A stretch of 64,000 bases of DNA from NCBI RefSeq assembly GCF_900166625.1, contig NZ_LT800499.1, positions 1,670,429 to 1,734,428 on the forward strand, read 5' to 3'. The stretch is from Halobacillus massiliensis (GTDB lineage Bacteria > Bacillota > Bacilli > Bacillales > Halobacillaceae). Positions 40,222 to 50,026 of the stretch are shown here, piece by piece (the stretch's first letter is position 1; the number at the start of each line of letters is the position of its first letter). The notes under the pieces were generated by a model. The model was not told the origin of the DNA and made no database searches. It saw nothing but the letters and a program-made list of their open reading frames with translations. The position numbers and the translations under genes were made by a program.

Positions 40222-41241
40222 GTGGTTAAGGATTTCTTAAGGAAAAAAGGGGTAATTATAAGTGCCCATACTTATTTAATAACGGCTTTAAGCTACATGG
40301 CTCTTGGATTATTTTCATCACTGATTATTGGGCTGATCATAAAGACAATCGGTGATCAGCTGGGTATAAATATTCTTACAGAAATGGGCAGTTTTGCAAT
40401 GGATGTTAAAATTTGGGGAGGTGCGATAGGAGTAGCCATTGCCTATGGGTTAAAAGCTCCTCCGCTCGTCCTGTTTGCGGCATTGTTCAGCGGCGCATTT
40501 GGAGCAGAACTGGGGGGGCCGGCAGGTAGTTATGCTTCCGCATTAATAGCAACAGAATTCGGGAAACTGATTAGCAAAGAAACTAGACTCGATATCATTT
40601 TAACTCCGTTAGTAACCATATTTACCGGCTTTTTAGTAGGATCTTTTATCGGACCGCCTATTAATCAATTTATGACGGGCTTTGGAGAAGTTATAAACTG
40701 GGCAGCTTATCAGCAGCCGTTACTCATGGGGATCATCATTGCGGTGCTGATGGGATTGGCATTGACCGCACCGATATCCAGTCTGGCCATTGCTTTAATG
40801 CTTTCAATTGATGGGATAGCAGCCGGAGCTGCCACTGTTGGTTGTGCTGCGCAAATGGTCGGATTTGCAACAATCAGTTATCGAGACAATGGGATTGGCG
40901 GGGCTATTGCCCAGGGGATAGGAACTTCAATGCTCCAGGTTGCGAATATCATAAGAAATCCTATGATTCTCCTGCCTCCTACAATAGCAGGAGCAATATT
41001 AGGACCTGTTTCTACAGCTTGGCTTGCGTTGGAAAATAATGCGGCTGGAGCAGGGATGGGGACTAGTGGGTTAGTCGGACAGATTATGACATTTGAAACG
41101 AATGGATTTAACTGGGATATCGCTATTATTATCCTTTTCTTACATTTTATTGCACCTGCAATTATCAGTTTTACAATCGCCGTCTGGCTGAGGAAAAAAG
41201 GCTGGGTCAAGCCTGGAGACATGGTGATTGAATATCAGTGA
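40222..41241 (+). CDS. PTS EIIC_2-like membrane protein
   Basis: The 339-residue protein has about nine hydrophobic segments and glycine-rich loops (GGPAGSYASALIATEFGKLI, NNAAGAGMGTSGLVGQIMTF) typical of the PTS_EIIC_2 family. It resembles a sugar-PTS permease domain with no EIIA or EIIB partner nearby, so phosphoryl transfer is uncertain and regulation or transport of another solute is possible. GTG at 40222 has GGGGAGG six bases upstream. It precedes the thioredoxin-like ytpP gene. Confidence 0.8.
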   Translation: MVKDFLRKKGVIISAHTYLITALSYMALGLFSSLIIGLIIKTIGDQLGINILTEMGSFAMDVKIWGGAIGVAIAYGLKAPPLVLFAALFSGAFGAELGGPAGSYASALIATEFGKLISKETRLDIILTPLVTIFTGFLVGSFIGPPINQFMTGFGEVINWAAYQQPLLMGIIIAVLMGLALTAPISSLAIALMLSIDGIAAGAATVGCAAQMVGFATISYRDNGIGGAIAQGIGTSMLQVANIIRNPMILLPPTIAGAILGPVSTAWLALENNAAGAGMGTSGLVGQIMTFETNGFNWDIAIIILFLHFIAPAIISFTIAVWLRKKGWVKPGDMVIEYQ

Positions 41242-41277
41242 AGCTGTGCTAGAATAAAGCGCGGAGGTGTTTTTACT

Positions 41278-41595
41278 ATGAAAAAACTTGAATCAGAAGT
41301 ACAGTTTAAAGAATTAGTTCAGCAGGAAAAGACGATTTTTCTCTTTTCTGCCGACTGGTGTCCCGACTGCAGAGTGATCGAACCCATTCTGCCGGAAATT
41401 GAACAGAAATATGATCAATGGACATTTATTTATGTGGATCGTGATGATTTTATTGATATTTGCTCGGACCACAATATTTTTGGTATTCCGAGCTTTCTGG
41501 CTTTTAGCAAAGGAAGTGAAGTTGGGCGTTTTGTTAGTAAAGATGCAAAAACCCAGCAGGAAATTGAAACCTTTATCAATCAGATAAGTGTTTAA
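41278..41595 (+). CDS. ytpP: Thioredoxin-like protein YtpP
   Basis: The 105-residue protein has a thioredoxin fold with the active site ADWCPDCRV (CxxC with Pro-Asp), preceded by FLFSADWC and followed by the cis-Pro region FGIPSFLAF. It should be a cytoplasmic thiol-disulfide oxidoreductase and corresponds to YtpP in B. subtilis. GGAGG precedes the ATG. A terminator separates it from ytpQ. Confidence 0.87.
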   Translation: MKKLESEVQFKELVQQEKTIFLFSADWCPDCRVIEPILPEIEQKYDQWTFIYVDRDDFIDICSDHNIFGIPSFLAFSKGSEVGRFVSKDAKTQQEIETFINQISV

Positions 41596-41613
41596 TAATA
41601 AACAAATGGGCAC

Positions 41614-41655
41614 AAAAGCTTGCAGAGAAGCTATAGTTTTCTGCAGGCTTTTTTA
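41614..41655 (+). terminator. ytpP terminator
   Basis: AAAAGCTTGCAGAGAA pairs with TTTTCTGCAGGCTTTT with minor mismatches around GCTATAG, followed by Ts. Confidence 0.82.
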
Positions 41656-41744
41656 TTTTTGAATCCTACATTTCGTTTCTTACCCAGAGTTGTGCTAAAA
41701 TAGACAGCGGAATTAACCTCTTAGCGTAAGGAGGAGGATCGCTT

Positions 41745-42563
41745 ATGAAAATCACCAGTATAAAAATGAAAAAGATGCTGGAAGATCGTTTAAAAAACGA
41801 TAAATGGAAAACTAGCTTTAATAGAGATAAAGATACGTTTCGAATTGAATGGAAAGAAACAGGAAAAGGGATTACGATTACCCTGCCAAATGTTATCGCT
41901 AAATATGAAGGCCGCGGTGAAGCAGCACTTGCTGAGCTTGAAGACCATGTAAAAGAAGCTCTCAAAATTATGAATAAGACACACACTCTGGAGGGAAAGG
42001 AGCAGCAAATTTTCCCTGTTATTCGTGCAGGTTCTTTTCCAAAAAAGACATCAGATGGCAATAAGCTGCTTCATTCAGACCATACAGCGGAGACGACTGT
42101 ATTCTATGCTCTAGATCTTGGTAAATCTTATCAATTAATAGATGAAGCCATGGCAGAAGAAGAAGGATGGACGGCTGAAAGAATTAAGGAAGTAGCCAGC
42201 TTTAACGTTCGCTCTCTCCCAGTGGAAATGAAAAAGGATACGGTATACGGAAATGATTTTTATTTTCACTCCACGCAAGATGGCTATGATGCCAGCAGGA
42301 TCTTAAATGAAGCACTGCTTGAAAAGTTACAGGCTGAGTTTGAAGGGGAGCTGGCAATCAGCATCCCGCATCAGGATGTAATTATTTTTGCAGACGTAAA
42401 GAACCCTGAAGGCTACGATATTTTAGCTCAGATGGCGATGAAATTTTTCGCAGAGGGAACCATACCTGTTACATCACTGTCATTTTTGTATGAAAATAAA
42501 ACATTGGAACCTATTTTTATTCTCGCTCAAAAAAGGCCCAAACAGAATAGAAAGGAAGATTGA
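41745..42563 (+). CDS. ytpQ: DUF1444 protein YtpQ
   Basis: The 272-residue protein belongs to the DUF1444 family (YtpQ). It is soluble, charged at the N-terminus ([20 protein letters not shown]) and has no motif that indicates a function. AAGGAGGAGG precedes the ATG. It overlaps the ytpR frame by a few bases, so ytpQ and ytpR are co-translated. Confidence 0.85.
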   Translation: MKITSIKMKKMLEDRLKNDKWKTSFNRDKDTFRIEWKETGKGITITLPNVIAKYEGRGEAALAELEDHVKEALKIMNKTHTLEGKEQQIFPVIRAGSFPKKTSDGNKLLHSDHTAETTVFYALDLGKSYQLIDEAMAEEEGWTAERIKEVASFNVRSLPVEMKKDTVYGNDFYFHSTQDGYDASRILNEALLEKLQAEFEGELAISIPHQDVIIFADVKNPEGYDILAQMAMKFFAEGTIPVTSLSFLYENKTLEPIFILAQKRPKQNRKED

Positions 42564-42565
42564 TT

Positions 42566-43171
42566 ATGGATGTATTCTACAATCCTAAAGGAGTAGGGGA
42601 TGTTTTAATTTTCCCAATTGAAGAAGGCGATCGCCTTCTGACAACATTTAAAACATACGGGGATATAGTAAGAATTACAAATAAAGAAAATGGAAAGCTG
42701 CTCGGCTATAATATCTTTAACGCCTCCCGTCACTTCAGTCTTGAAGAGGAAGGGAAAATTGTCCTAAATGAAGGGCTTCTAAACGAGATAAAGCAGCTAT
42801 TTGAAAAAAATAATTTAGAAGACAATCTTAATTTCGATCTTTCTCCAAAGTTTGTAGTTGGTTATGTAGAAGAAAAGAGTCCTCATGAAAACGCAGATAA
42901 GTTAAGTGTGTGTCAAGTAAACGTTGGGAATGAAACCCTTCAAATCGTATGCGGAGCTCCGAACGTGGACGCGGGTCAAAAGGTTGTTGTTGCAAAAGTA
43001 GGAGCGACTATGCCAAGCGGTATGAAAATAAAGGACGCTCAGCTGCGCGGAGTTGATTCAAGTGGAATGATCTGCTCAGCAAAAGAACTGGGCTTAGAGA
43101 ATGCCCCTAAAGAAAAAGGGATTCTCGTATTAAATGAGTCCTATGAAGCAGGACAGCCTTATCAATTTTAA
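42566..43171 (+). CDS. ytpR: tRNA-binding-domain protein YtpR
   Basis: The 201-residue protein has a C-terminal OB-fold tRNA-binding domain like that of Phe[49 protein letters not shown] and [17 protein letters not shown]. It is homologous to YtpR, whose targets are unknown. TTG 42560 is in frame but overlaps the ytpQ stop; AAAGGA is nine bases before ATG 42566. Terminator follows. Confidence 0.87.
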   Translation: MDVFYNPKGVGDVLIFPIEEGDRLLTTFKTYGDIVRITNKENGKLLGYNIFNASRHFSLEEEGKIVLNEGLLNEIKQLFEKNNLEDNLNFDLSPKFVVGYVEEKSPHENADKLSVCQVNVGNETLQIVCGAPNVDAGQKVVVAKVGATMPSGMKIKDAQLRGVDSSGMICSAKELGLENAPKEKGILVLNESYEAGQPYQF

Positions 43172-43174
43172 GCC

Positions 43175-43222
43175 AAAAGAAGTAAAGGGGAGACAAATAC
43201 TATGCCCTTTGCTTCTTTTTTT
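43175..43222 (+). terminator. ytpR terminator
   Basis: AAAAGAAGTAAAGGG pairs with CCCTTTGCTTCTTTT, followed by Ts. Confidence 0.85.
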
Positions 43223-43321
43223 GTCTAAAGATCACTTTTTTAAGGGAATGTAAACCAAAAAGCCGGTAAAACCTGTTAAAATATACATATCCTTAAGTAT
43301 TTTAAAGAAAGTGTGAGATAG

Positions 43322-46228
43322 ATGTGGAATAACTTTAAAAACAAACTGAAACAGTTTCTTGAGCCAGAAGATGAACAGAACTACACAACAAAGAAAAACT
43401 TATCACCCAGAAAACAGGACAATCAGGAACAAAAAGAGTCTGTGGCTAATACTAGGATGACTTATAAGTACCCGAAGCAGGGGAATTTTCGTTTTCCTGT
43501 CATTCCTGACCAACAAGACTCTAAACATGAATCTAATCAGGAACCTAATGAGAAACCTGAAGAAAAGCCGCCTTATAAAGAGCGCCAGCCGAGAAGACAG
43601 AATCGAAGCTACCCTTCTTACGTATCACAAGATTACAATGAATCTTATAGAAGGAAGAAGAAAAAGCCTGAAATAGAGAGTAAGCAGGATGAACCGGCCG
43701 TTCCTTTCACGCCTTCAAATGTTCCTTCGCCTATTTTTGGATTTCAGCCAAGAAATACACCAAAGAGCAATGCGGAAAAATTGTTTGGTCCAAGGGAAGA
43801 AAGTGGAAAAACAGCAAGTATGGAACAGGCCAGAATCGATGAGGAACATTGGCAGTCTGTTCGACAGCGAGTATTAAATTCTAAACCTAACATGGGGGAG
43901 CTGCCCGTTGAAAAAGCAAAAGCAAGCCAGCCTTCAAGTATAGAACAGGCACGTATCGATGAAGAACACTGGCAAGCTATCCGTCAGCGTGTCCTTGGTA
44001 AAATTGGAGCACAAAAAGAAAGGCAGCAGCACGATGATAAAGCTGACAACTTTCATAACGATAAAGACGATGAAATTGACCAAGGGACTTTAGAGTCAGC
44101 TGCTTCAATAGAAAAGGAAAAACAGCAGGAAAAAGATAGTATAGATCCTGAGAACAGTGGAACGGTAGATAATTTAGAAGAAAATTTTATTTATGAAGAT
44201 GAACCAGAACATGAACCAACACTGGAAGTTCCTTATCTGGAAGAAGAATCAGTTGGAAACCCGAGTGAAGAAATAAGTTTCTATCCAGAAGAAGCAGAAG
44301 AAAATCAAGGGTCAATAGCAGTTCAAACAGAAGATGACGTTTCTCATTTAAATGAACCAGAAGATAACCATTGGCCGGAAGTTCCTTATTTCAATGAGGA
44401 AGATCTTGAAGAGCATAATGAAGAAGAAGAGCCAGTCCATGAAGCTCCTCAACTAGAATATAATGCAGCTGACTCTCTGGGCGATGATGATTTTTATCAG
44501 TTTTCAACTCAGGAACAAGAGAGTTCTGTCGAAGAACTTCAGCAACATGAAACAAGTCGAGAAGCTAAAGAACAGTTCAGTGATGGAGTGCAGCATACAG
44601 AACAAGAAGCTCATAAAGACGATAGCGCTTCGAAAATGAACATTCAAAAGGAGACGCGTACTCAAGAACGGAAACTAGATTCAAGAACTACAGAAAGAAG
44701 AAGTGTTCCGTTTAATGTACTAATGACTCCTAGAGATAAAAGAACGAGAGACAAGCAAAAAAAAACTTTAAATAGTTTGTCAGTTGCTGAGCAACCATCT
44801 GAAGAGGAAAACAAGGAGTACTTTACACCTCTTCATCTCCTTAATGATAAAGATCGAACGGCAAGTCAGGACGAAGCCTGGGTGAAAGGTCAAATGGAAT
44901 TGCTTGAAACCACTCTTCGACAGTTTCATGTAAGGGCGAAAGTTGTCCACGCTATGAAAGGGCCGGCAGTTACTCGTTTTGAAGTCCAGCCGGAGCCGGG
45001 AGTTAAAGTTAGTAAAATTACAAACTTATCAGACGACATTAAACTTAGCATGGCAGCCCGTGATATTAGGATAGAAGCACCAATTCCTGGAAAACAGGCC
45101 GTTGGTATTGAAGTACCGAATCAAAAGGCTGAAATGGTCGGACTGCAGGAAATTTTTGAATCAGAAACTTTTACAACAGAAACGTCACCACTTACTGTCG
45201 GATTAGGTCTTGATATAGGCGGTGACGCTGTTGTTACAAACTTAAAGAAAATGCCGCATGGTTTAATTGCTGGAGCTACAGGATCAGGAAAGAGTGTGTG
45301 TATTAACACCATCCTTATAAGCATGCTCTACAAAGCCCATCATGACGATGTGAAGTTTCTTTTAATTGATCCGAAAATGGTAGAGCTTGCCCCTTATAAC
45401 GGCTTGCCGCATCTCGTATCACCAGTCATAACTGATGTTAAAGCAGCTACGACTGCACTAAAATGGGCAGTAAAAGAAATGGAAGAACGCTATGAAAAGT
45501 TCGTAGCGGAAGGCGCCCGGGATGTAGAGCGTTATAATGAAAAAATGCTTAAACAGGGAAGAGCTTCAGAAAAGCTTCCATACCTTGTCATCGTTATCGA
45601 TGAATTGGCAGACCTCATGATGGTTTCTCCTCAAGATGTTGAAGATTCTATCTGCCGTATTGCACAAAAAGCGAGGGCATGCGGTATTCATTTACTCCTT
45701 GCTACCCAACGTCCGTCTGTTGATGTTATTACCGGTTTAATAAAAGCTAACATCCCTACTCGGATTGCATTCAGCGTCTCTTCCCAAATAGATTCCCGTA
45801 CCATTATAGATACAGGAGGAGCCGAGAAGCTGTTAGGAAAAGGGGACATGCTCTTTATTGAAAATGGTTCCGGCCAGTCACGAAGAATTCAGGGGGCATT
45901 TGTTTCTGATGATGAAATCGAGAGAATCACTGGATATGTAAAGAGGCTTGCCCCGCCAAACTACCTGTTTGAGCAGGATGAACTAATTAAGCAGGTGGCA
46001 ACGGAAGAGGAAACAGATGCTCTTTTTGAAGAAGCAGTGGAATTCGTATTAGAACATAATGGAGCGAGTGCTTCCTTACTCCAACGAAGATTTAAAGTAG
46101 GATATAATCGTGCTGCCCGTTTAATCGATCAGATGGCTGAATACGGAATTATTTCCGAATCCAAAGGAAGCAAACCACGGGATATTCTGCTTACAAGACA
46201 GCAGGTTGAAGAAATGAAGGCTAGATAA
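43322..46228 (+). CDS. sftA: Septum-associated DNA translocase SftA (YtpS)
   Basis: The 968-residue FtsK/SpoIIIE-type motor clears DNA from the closing septum. The C-terminal half has Walker A GATGSGKSVCINT, Walker B LVIVIDELADLMM, the VLLATQRPSVDVITGLIKANIP sensor region and a terminal gamma winged-helix domain (LLQRRFKVGYNRAARLIDQMAEYG). There are no transmembrane segments, which separates SftA from SpoIIIE. The first ~510 residues are hydrophilic and probably disordered, rich in Glu/Gln. Within it a 20-residue motif, QARIDEEHWQ(S/A)(V/I)RQRVL, occurs twice, at residues 166 and 206. It lies downstream of ytpR as in B. subtilis. Confidence 0.93.
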   Translation: MWNNFKNKLKQFLEPEDEQNYTTKKNLSPRKQDNQEQKESVANTRMTYKYPKQGNFRFPVIPDQQDSKHESNQEPNEKPEEKPPYKERQPRRQNRSYPSYVSQDYNESYRRKKKKPEIESKQDEPAVPFTPSNVPSPIFGFQPRNTPKSNAEKLFGPREESGKTASMEQARIDEEHWQSVRQRVLNSKPNMGELPVEKAKASQPSSIEQARIDEEHWQAIRQRVLGKIGAQKERQQHDDKADNFHNDKDDEIDQGTLESAASIEKEKQQEKDSIDPENSGTVDNLEENFIYEDEPEHEPTLEVPYLEEESVGNPSEEISFYPEEAEENQGSIAVQTEDDVSHLNEPEDNHWPEVPYFNEEDLEEHNEEEEPVHEAPQLEYNAADSLGDDDFYQFSTQEQESSVEELQQHETSREAKEQFSDGVQHTEQEAHKDDSASKMNIQKETRTQERKLDSRTTERRSVPFNVLMTPRDKRTRDKQKKTLNSLSVAEQPSEEENKEYFTPLHLLNDKDRTASQDEAWVKGQMELLETTLRQFHVRAKVVHAMKGPAVTRFEVQPEPGVKVSKITNLSDDIKLSMAARDIRIEAPIPGKQAVGIEVPNQKAEMVGLQEIFESETFTTETSPLTVGLGLDIGGDAVVTNLKKMPHGLIAGATGSGKSVCINTILISMLYKAHHDDVKFLLIDPKMVELAPYNGLPHLVSPVITDVKAATTALKWAVKEMEERYEKFVAEGARDVERYNEKMLKQGRASEKLPYLVIVIDELADLMMVSPQDVEDSICRIAQKARACGIHLLLATQRPSVDVITGLIKANIPTRIAFSVSSQIDSRTIIDTGGAEKLLGKGDMLFIENGSGQSRRIQGAFVSDDEIERITGYVKRLAPPNYLFEQDELIKQVATEEETDALFEEAVEFVLEHNGASASLLQRRFKVGYNRAARLIDQMAEYGIISESKGSKPRDILLTRQQVEEMKAR

Positions 46229-46324
46229 GCAGTTTTCTATAAGGGCTTGTGAAAAGCTCGCTAATTCTATATGATTAACAGAGAAACTGCAAAAGACGGA
46301 CCTAAATGTTTAAGGAGTTTATTC

Positions 46325-47437
46325 ATGAAAAAAGAAATAGAAAAGAAGTTAAACGGTGAAATTTCCCGTTTAACCAACAAAACTTTTAAATTTGATCAGC
46401 GTGTAGCAGAGGGGTGGTTCTCTGCTGTCTACTTTCTTAAAACAAAGAAAATAGTAGAAAACTATCTGGAAGACAATATCGTAACAATGCAATTTTTCCA
46501 AAAGGATTATGCCGTTCTCTGTGGAACTGATGAAGCTATTGCCTTAATTCATACGTTTGGCAATCATCCAGAAGACCTTGAGATTCATTCTTTAAAAGAT
46601 GGAGATCGAATTGAGCCGTATGAAACCGTGATGACCATTACGGGTCCATACCAGAACTTCGGCTATCTTGAAGGCATTATTGACGGTATTTTAGCGCGCA
46701 GAACTTCTGTCGCCACTAATGTTTATAATGTGGTAAAAGCTGCCCGTACTTCCGGGAAAGAGAAGCCTGTAATTTTTATGGGAGACCGTGATGATCATTA
46801 CACCCAACAGGCAGGAGACGGGTATTCAGCATTCATTGGCGGTTCTACTGCTCAGGCCACTCATGCTATGAATGAATGGTGGGGGAAAAAGGGTATGGGA
46901 ACCATGCCGCATGCCTTGATACAAATGTTTAAAGGAGATGTCGTAGCTGCATCAAAAGCTTATAGTTCTCAATTCCCCGATGATGACCTTGTGGCTCTTG
47001 TGGATTATAACAATGACGTTATTACAGATTCGCTAAAAGTCGCCCGTGAATTTGGGGATGAATTAAAAGCGGTAAGACTCGACACCTCAAGAACTTTGGT
47101 GGATAAATATTTCTTAAGAAATGAGCATCTAATGGGGACATTTGATCCTCGTGGTGTTAATCCTGAACTCGTGTTTGCTTTAAGGCGGGCGCTTGATGAT
47201 GAAGGTTTTCAACAGGTGAAGATTATGGTCAGCGGAGGCTTTACTGAGGGACGAATACGTGCTTTTGAGATAGCCGATGTACCTGTGGACATGTATGGAG
47301 TCGGAGGAAGCCTTCTTAAAATCAATATAGGTTTTACCGGGGATAATGTCATTATTAACGGAGAGCATGAAGCTAAGGAAGGCCGAAGGTATCATCCGAA
47401 TCCGCGTTTAGAGAAAGTGGATTATACACAGGTATAA
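46325..47437 (+). CDS. Nicotinate phosphoribosyltransferase, short form
   Basis: The 370-residue protein is a nicotinate phosphoribosyltransferase of the NAPRTase family: MQFFQKDYAVLCGTDEAIALI and IHSLKDGDRIEPYETVMTITGPYQNFG near the N-terminus, GSTAQATHAMNEWWGKK, VDYNNDVITDSLKVAREF and IMVSGGFTEGRIRAFE further on. It makes nicotinate mononucleotide for NAD salvage. It is much shorter than the ~490-residue PncB form. ATG 46325 has AAGGAG eight bases upstream; the frame continues to 46271 without a site. It is inserted between sftA and murC. Confidence 0.88.
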   Translation: MKKEIEKKLNGEISRLTNKTFKFDQRVAEGWFSAVYFLKTKKIVENYLEDNIVTMQFFQKDYAVLCGTDEAIALIHTFGNHPEDLEIHSLKDGDRIEPYETVMTITGPYQNFGYLEGIIDGILARRTSVATNVYNVVKAARTSGKEKPVIFMGDRDDHYTQQAGDGYSAFIGGSTAQATHAMNEWWGKKGMGTMPHALIQMFKGDVVAASKAYSSQFPDDDLVALVDYNNDVITDSLKVAREFGDELKAVRLDTSRTLVDKYFLRNEHLMGTFDPRGVNPELVFALRRALDDEGFQQVKIMVSGGFTEGRIRAFEIADVPVDMYGVGGSLLKINIGFTGDNVIINGEHEAKEGRRYHPNPRLEKVDYTQV

Positions 47438-47455
47438 ATCCTAATAATTCTAAAT

Positions 47456-47506
47456 AGAAGCTTGCTCTTTTCCGAAGTCTGTAAAAGAGTAAGCTTCATG
47501 TTGTTT
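47456..47506 (+). terminator. Terminator-like hairpin downstream of NAPRTase
   Basis: GAAGCTTGCTCTTTT pairs with AAAAGAGTAAGCTTC. The following T-tract is short. Confidence 0.6.
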
Positions 47507-47647
47507 TGCGCTTTTTCTGAAGAGTTTTCCGTGTTAGAATAAGTTATTGATTTATTGAAAAAGAATATGTAAACAAAGCATTCGCATGCTAAGAAAAGTT
47601 ACATATAATACTTAAAGTGTTCCACTTTACTTTGGAGGTTCTTATGT

Positions 47648-48955
47648 ATGACTACTTACCATTTTGTTGGTATAAAAGGAACAGGAATGAGTGCGCTCGC
47701 ACAAATATTGCATGATTCAGGTGAGGATGTGCAGGGCTCTGATATAGAGAAACACTTTTTTACAGAAGCTGCTTTAAATGAAAAGAATATAACTATTTTG
47801 CCTTTCTCTGCTGACAACATCCATGATGGGCTTACTGTGATTGCAGGAAATGCCTTTAACGATGAGCATGAGGAAATAGTCAAAGCTAAGAAGCTTGGAC
47901 TTCCTTATTTCCGTTACCACGAATTTTTAGGGGAATGGCTCAGTCAATATACAAGCATTGCCGTAACCGGTGCTCATGGAAAAACATCAACTACAGGTTT
48001 ATTAGCCCATGTCCTTACCGAGAACTACCCAACCTCTTACTTAATTGGAGATGGGACAGGTAGAGGGCATGAAGACAGCAAATATTTTGCTTTTGAAGCC
48101 TGTGAGTATCGTCGTCACTTTCTTGCGTATCATCCCGATTATGCGATAATGACAAATATTGATTTTGATCACCCAGATTACTTTACGAGCATAGACGATG
48201 TTTTTCACGCCTTTCAGCAGATGGCCAAACAAGTAAATAAGGGGATTATTGCTTGCGGAGACGATGAACATTTACAGCATATTCAGGCTAACGTTCCTGT
48301 ATTATATTATGGTTTATCGGATACGAATGATTTCCAGGCCCAAAATATAAGCGAGAATGAAAATGGAACGTCATTTGATGTTTTTGTTCGTAATACGTTT
48401 TATGCAACTTTCACAATTCCTCAGTTTGGGACACATACGGTGCTAAATGCACTGAGTGTTATTGCCTTATGTCATTATGAAGATATGACATACGAACAGA
48501 TCAGCAAACTTTCAACCTTTGGTGGTGTAAAACGGAGATTTGACGAAAAAGAATGGAATGATCAAATTTTAGTTGATGATTATGCTCACCACCCTATAGA
48601 AATTACTGCAACTATTGATACGGCTAGAAAGAAATATCCTGGTCGTGAACTGGTTGCTATCTTCCAGCCGCATACGTTTACGAGAACAAAAGCTTTTCTT
48701 AATGAATTTGCGGAAAGCCTTAAACTAGCTGATGATGTATATCTCTGTGATATCTTTGGTTCTGCACGCGAGGACAGTGGAAAGCTTACGATAGAAAATC
48801 TTCAAGAACTTATTCCGGAATCCCAAATTCTTGAGCTTGAAGAAACACAACAGCTTAAACACCATAAAGAGAGTGTGCTATTATTTATGGGGGCTGGGGA
48901 TATACAGAAATTCCAAGAAGCTTATGAGAGACAAAATCAGGAAAAAAGCGTGTAA
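47648..48955 (+). CDS. murC: UDP-N-acetylmuramate-L-alanine ligase MurC
   Basis: MurC adds L-alanine to UDP-MurNAc in peptidoglycan synthesis. The 435-residue protein has the start [20 protein letters not shown] (UDP-binding), the ATP P-loop [42 protein letters not shown] and [10 protein letters not shown]. It is typical of this family. GGAGG precedes the ATG. The gene order sftA-(NAPRT)-murC-ytxG matches B. subtilis except for the insertion. Confidence 0.95.
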   Translation: MTTYHFVGIKGTGMSALAQILHDSGEDVQGSDIEKHFFTEAALNEKNITILPFSADNIHDGLTVIAGNAFNDEHEEIVKAKKLGLPYFRYHEFLGEWLSQYTSIAVTGAHGKTSTTGLLAHVLTENYPTSYLIGDGTGRGHEDSKYFAFEACEYRRHFLAYHPDYAIMTNIDFDHPDYFTSIDDVFHAFQQMAKQVNKGIIACGDDEHLQHIQANVPVLYYGLSDTNDFQAQNISENENGTSFDVFVRNTFYATFTIPQFGTHTVLNALSVIALCHYEDMTYEQISKLSTFGGVKRRFDEKEWNDQILVDDYAHHPIEITATIDTARKKYPGRELVAIFQPHTFTRTKAFLNEFAESLKLADDVYLCDIFGSAREDSGKLTIENLQELIPESQILELEETQQLKHHKESVLLFMGAGDIQKFQEAYERQNQEKSV

Positions 48956-48978
48956 TTTTTGCACGCTTCTTCTATTTT
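48943..48978 (+). terminator. murC terminator overlapping the stop codon
   Basis: AAGCGTG pairs with CACGCTT around TAATTTTTG. The murC stop lies in the 5' arm/loop. Confidence 0.72.
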
Positions 48979-49114
48979 TGTGAATTTATAGAAGGATTTT
49001 TCATATAAATCAGCGAATATATTATCTATAACAATTAGTGTTTATATTTTTTGCCTCAGTGGTACATACTAATTGTGGTAAATACATATTGTGGAGGAGT
49101 GTAAGGCCTTGGAT

Positions 49115-49549
49115 ATGGTTATCATCTTGTACATTGCAGCATTGATTGCGGCTGTCGCCTTTGCAGTGCTTGTGATCTTTATTTCAAGAACACTGATGGC
49201 AGTGCGCCGTACAATGAACAATGTAGCAGACACCCTGGAAGGTGTAGAGAAACAAATGGAGGGTATGACCCTTGAAACTACAGCATTATTGAATAAAACC
49301 AATAAATTAGCTGAAGATGTAGGCGAAAAATCGCAAAAGTTAAATACCTTAGTCGATGGAATTAAAGGAATTGGAGACTCTGTTCAAGAGTTTAACCAGT
49401 CGATTCGCAAGTTTTCGAAGGGTTTACAAGATTCCGCCCACAGCCACACGGATTCAGCAGCCCAAGCCATGAAGTGGGGACAGGTTGCTTTGAATTTATG
49501 GAAGCAAAGCAAGAAAAATGATATTAATCAAACAGGAGGCAGATTGTAA
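49115..49549 (+). CDS. ytxG: YtxG, DUF948 membrane-anchored protein
   Basis: The 144-residue protein has one N-terminal transmembrane segment (VIILYIAALIAAVAFAVLVIFI) followed by an amphipathic helical region with heptad-like Leu/Ile pattern (the DUF948 domain). It corresponds to YtxG, in the general-stress ytxGHJ locus of B. subtilis. ATG 49115 (MVIILY) has AAGG eight bases before it; TTG 49109 and GTG 49091 are in frame upstream. Its stop overlaps the ytxH start by one base. Confidence 0.85.
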   Translation: MVIILYIAALIAAVAFAVLVIFISRTLMAVRRTMNNVADTLEGVEKQMEGMTLETTALLNKTNKLAEDVGEKSQKLNTLVDGIKGIGDSVQEFNQSIRKFSKGLQDSAHSHTDSAAQAMKWGQVALNLWKQSKKNDINQTGGRL

Positions 49550-49968
49550 TGGGGAATCAAAATTTAAAGAATCAAGAAAAGTCTACGGGTAAGGATTTTG
49601 TTTTAGGCTCACTAATTGGAGGAACAGTAGGGGCATTGGCAGCATTGCTTCTCGCTCCTAAATCCGGTAAAGAACTTCGCGGAACCATCAACGAAAGTTC
49701 AACTGAATGGAAGAGTCGTGCTGGAGAATGGAAAGATCGCGCTGTTGATTCTTCTTCCCAGTTCTCTAAAAATATTTCAGAAAAGTCCCAGGAATTTGGA
49801 GCTAAAGTAAAAGATTCTACAAAGGGTCTGCAAGGAAAAGTAAAAGGCAGTAAGAGCAGTGAAGATGATGAAGCAGAAAAAGCTGCTCAGGAAGTCGCTG
49901 ATGCTATAGAAGAAGCTGCTCAGGAGCTTGAACAGCAGCAGAATTCTACTACCTCATCAAATCTTTAA
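49549..49968 (+). CDS. ytxH: YtxH, stress-related membrane protein
   Basis: The 139-residue protein has a glycine-rich hydrophobic segment (FVLGSLIGGTVGALAALLLAPKSGKELR), the YtxH domain, followed by a long polar, Lys/Glu/Ser-rich helix. The function is unknown; in B. subtilis the ytxGHJ genes are sigma-B controlled. TAATG overlap with ytxG shows translational coupling. Confidence 0.88.
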   Translation: MGNQNLKNQEKSTGKDFVLGSLIGGTVGALAALLLAPKSGKELRGTINESSTEWKSRAGEWKDRAVDSSSQFSKNISEKSQEFGAKVKDSTKGLQGKVKGSKSSEDDEAEKAAQEVADAIEEAAQELEQQQNSTTSSNL

Positions 49969-49971
49969 TGA

Positions 49972-50005
49972 AAAAGTCAGAGGCTTATTACAGCCTCTGA
50001 CTTTT
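49972..50005 (+). terminator. Terminator between ytxH and brxC
   Basis: AAAAGTCAGAGGC pairs perfectly with GCCTCTGACTTTT around TTATTACA. brxC (ytxJ) begins 22 bases later. Confidence 0.8.
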
Positions 50006-50026
50006 GCTTATAAAGGAGTGTCCATA

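Noticed and set aside
49040-49066. Possible sigma-B promoter before ytxG (GTTTAT ... GGTACA)
   Set aside because: Both boxes deviate from the consensus, so I did not list it as a feature, although sigma-B control is known for this locus in B. subtilis.
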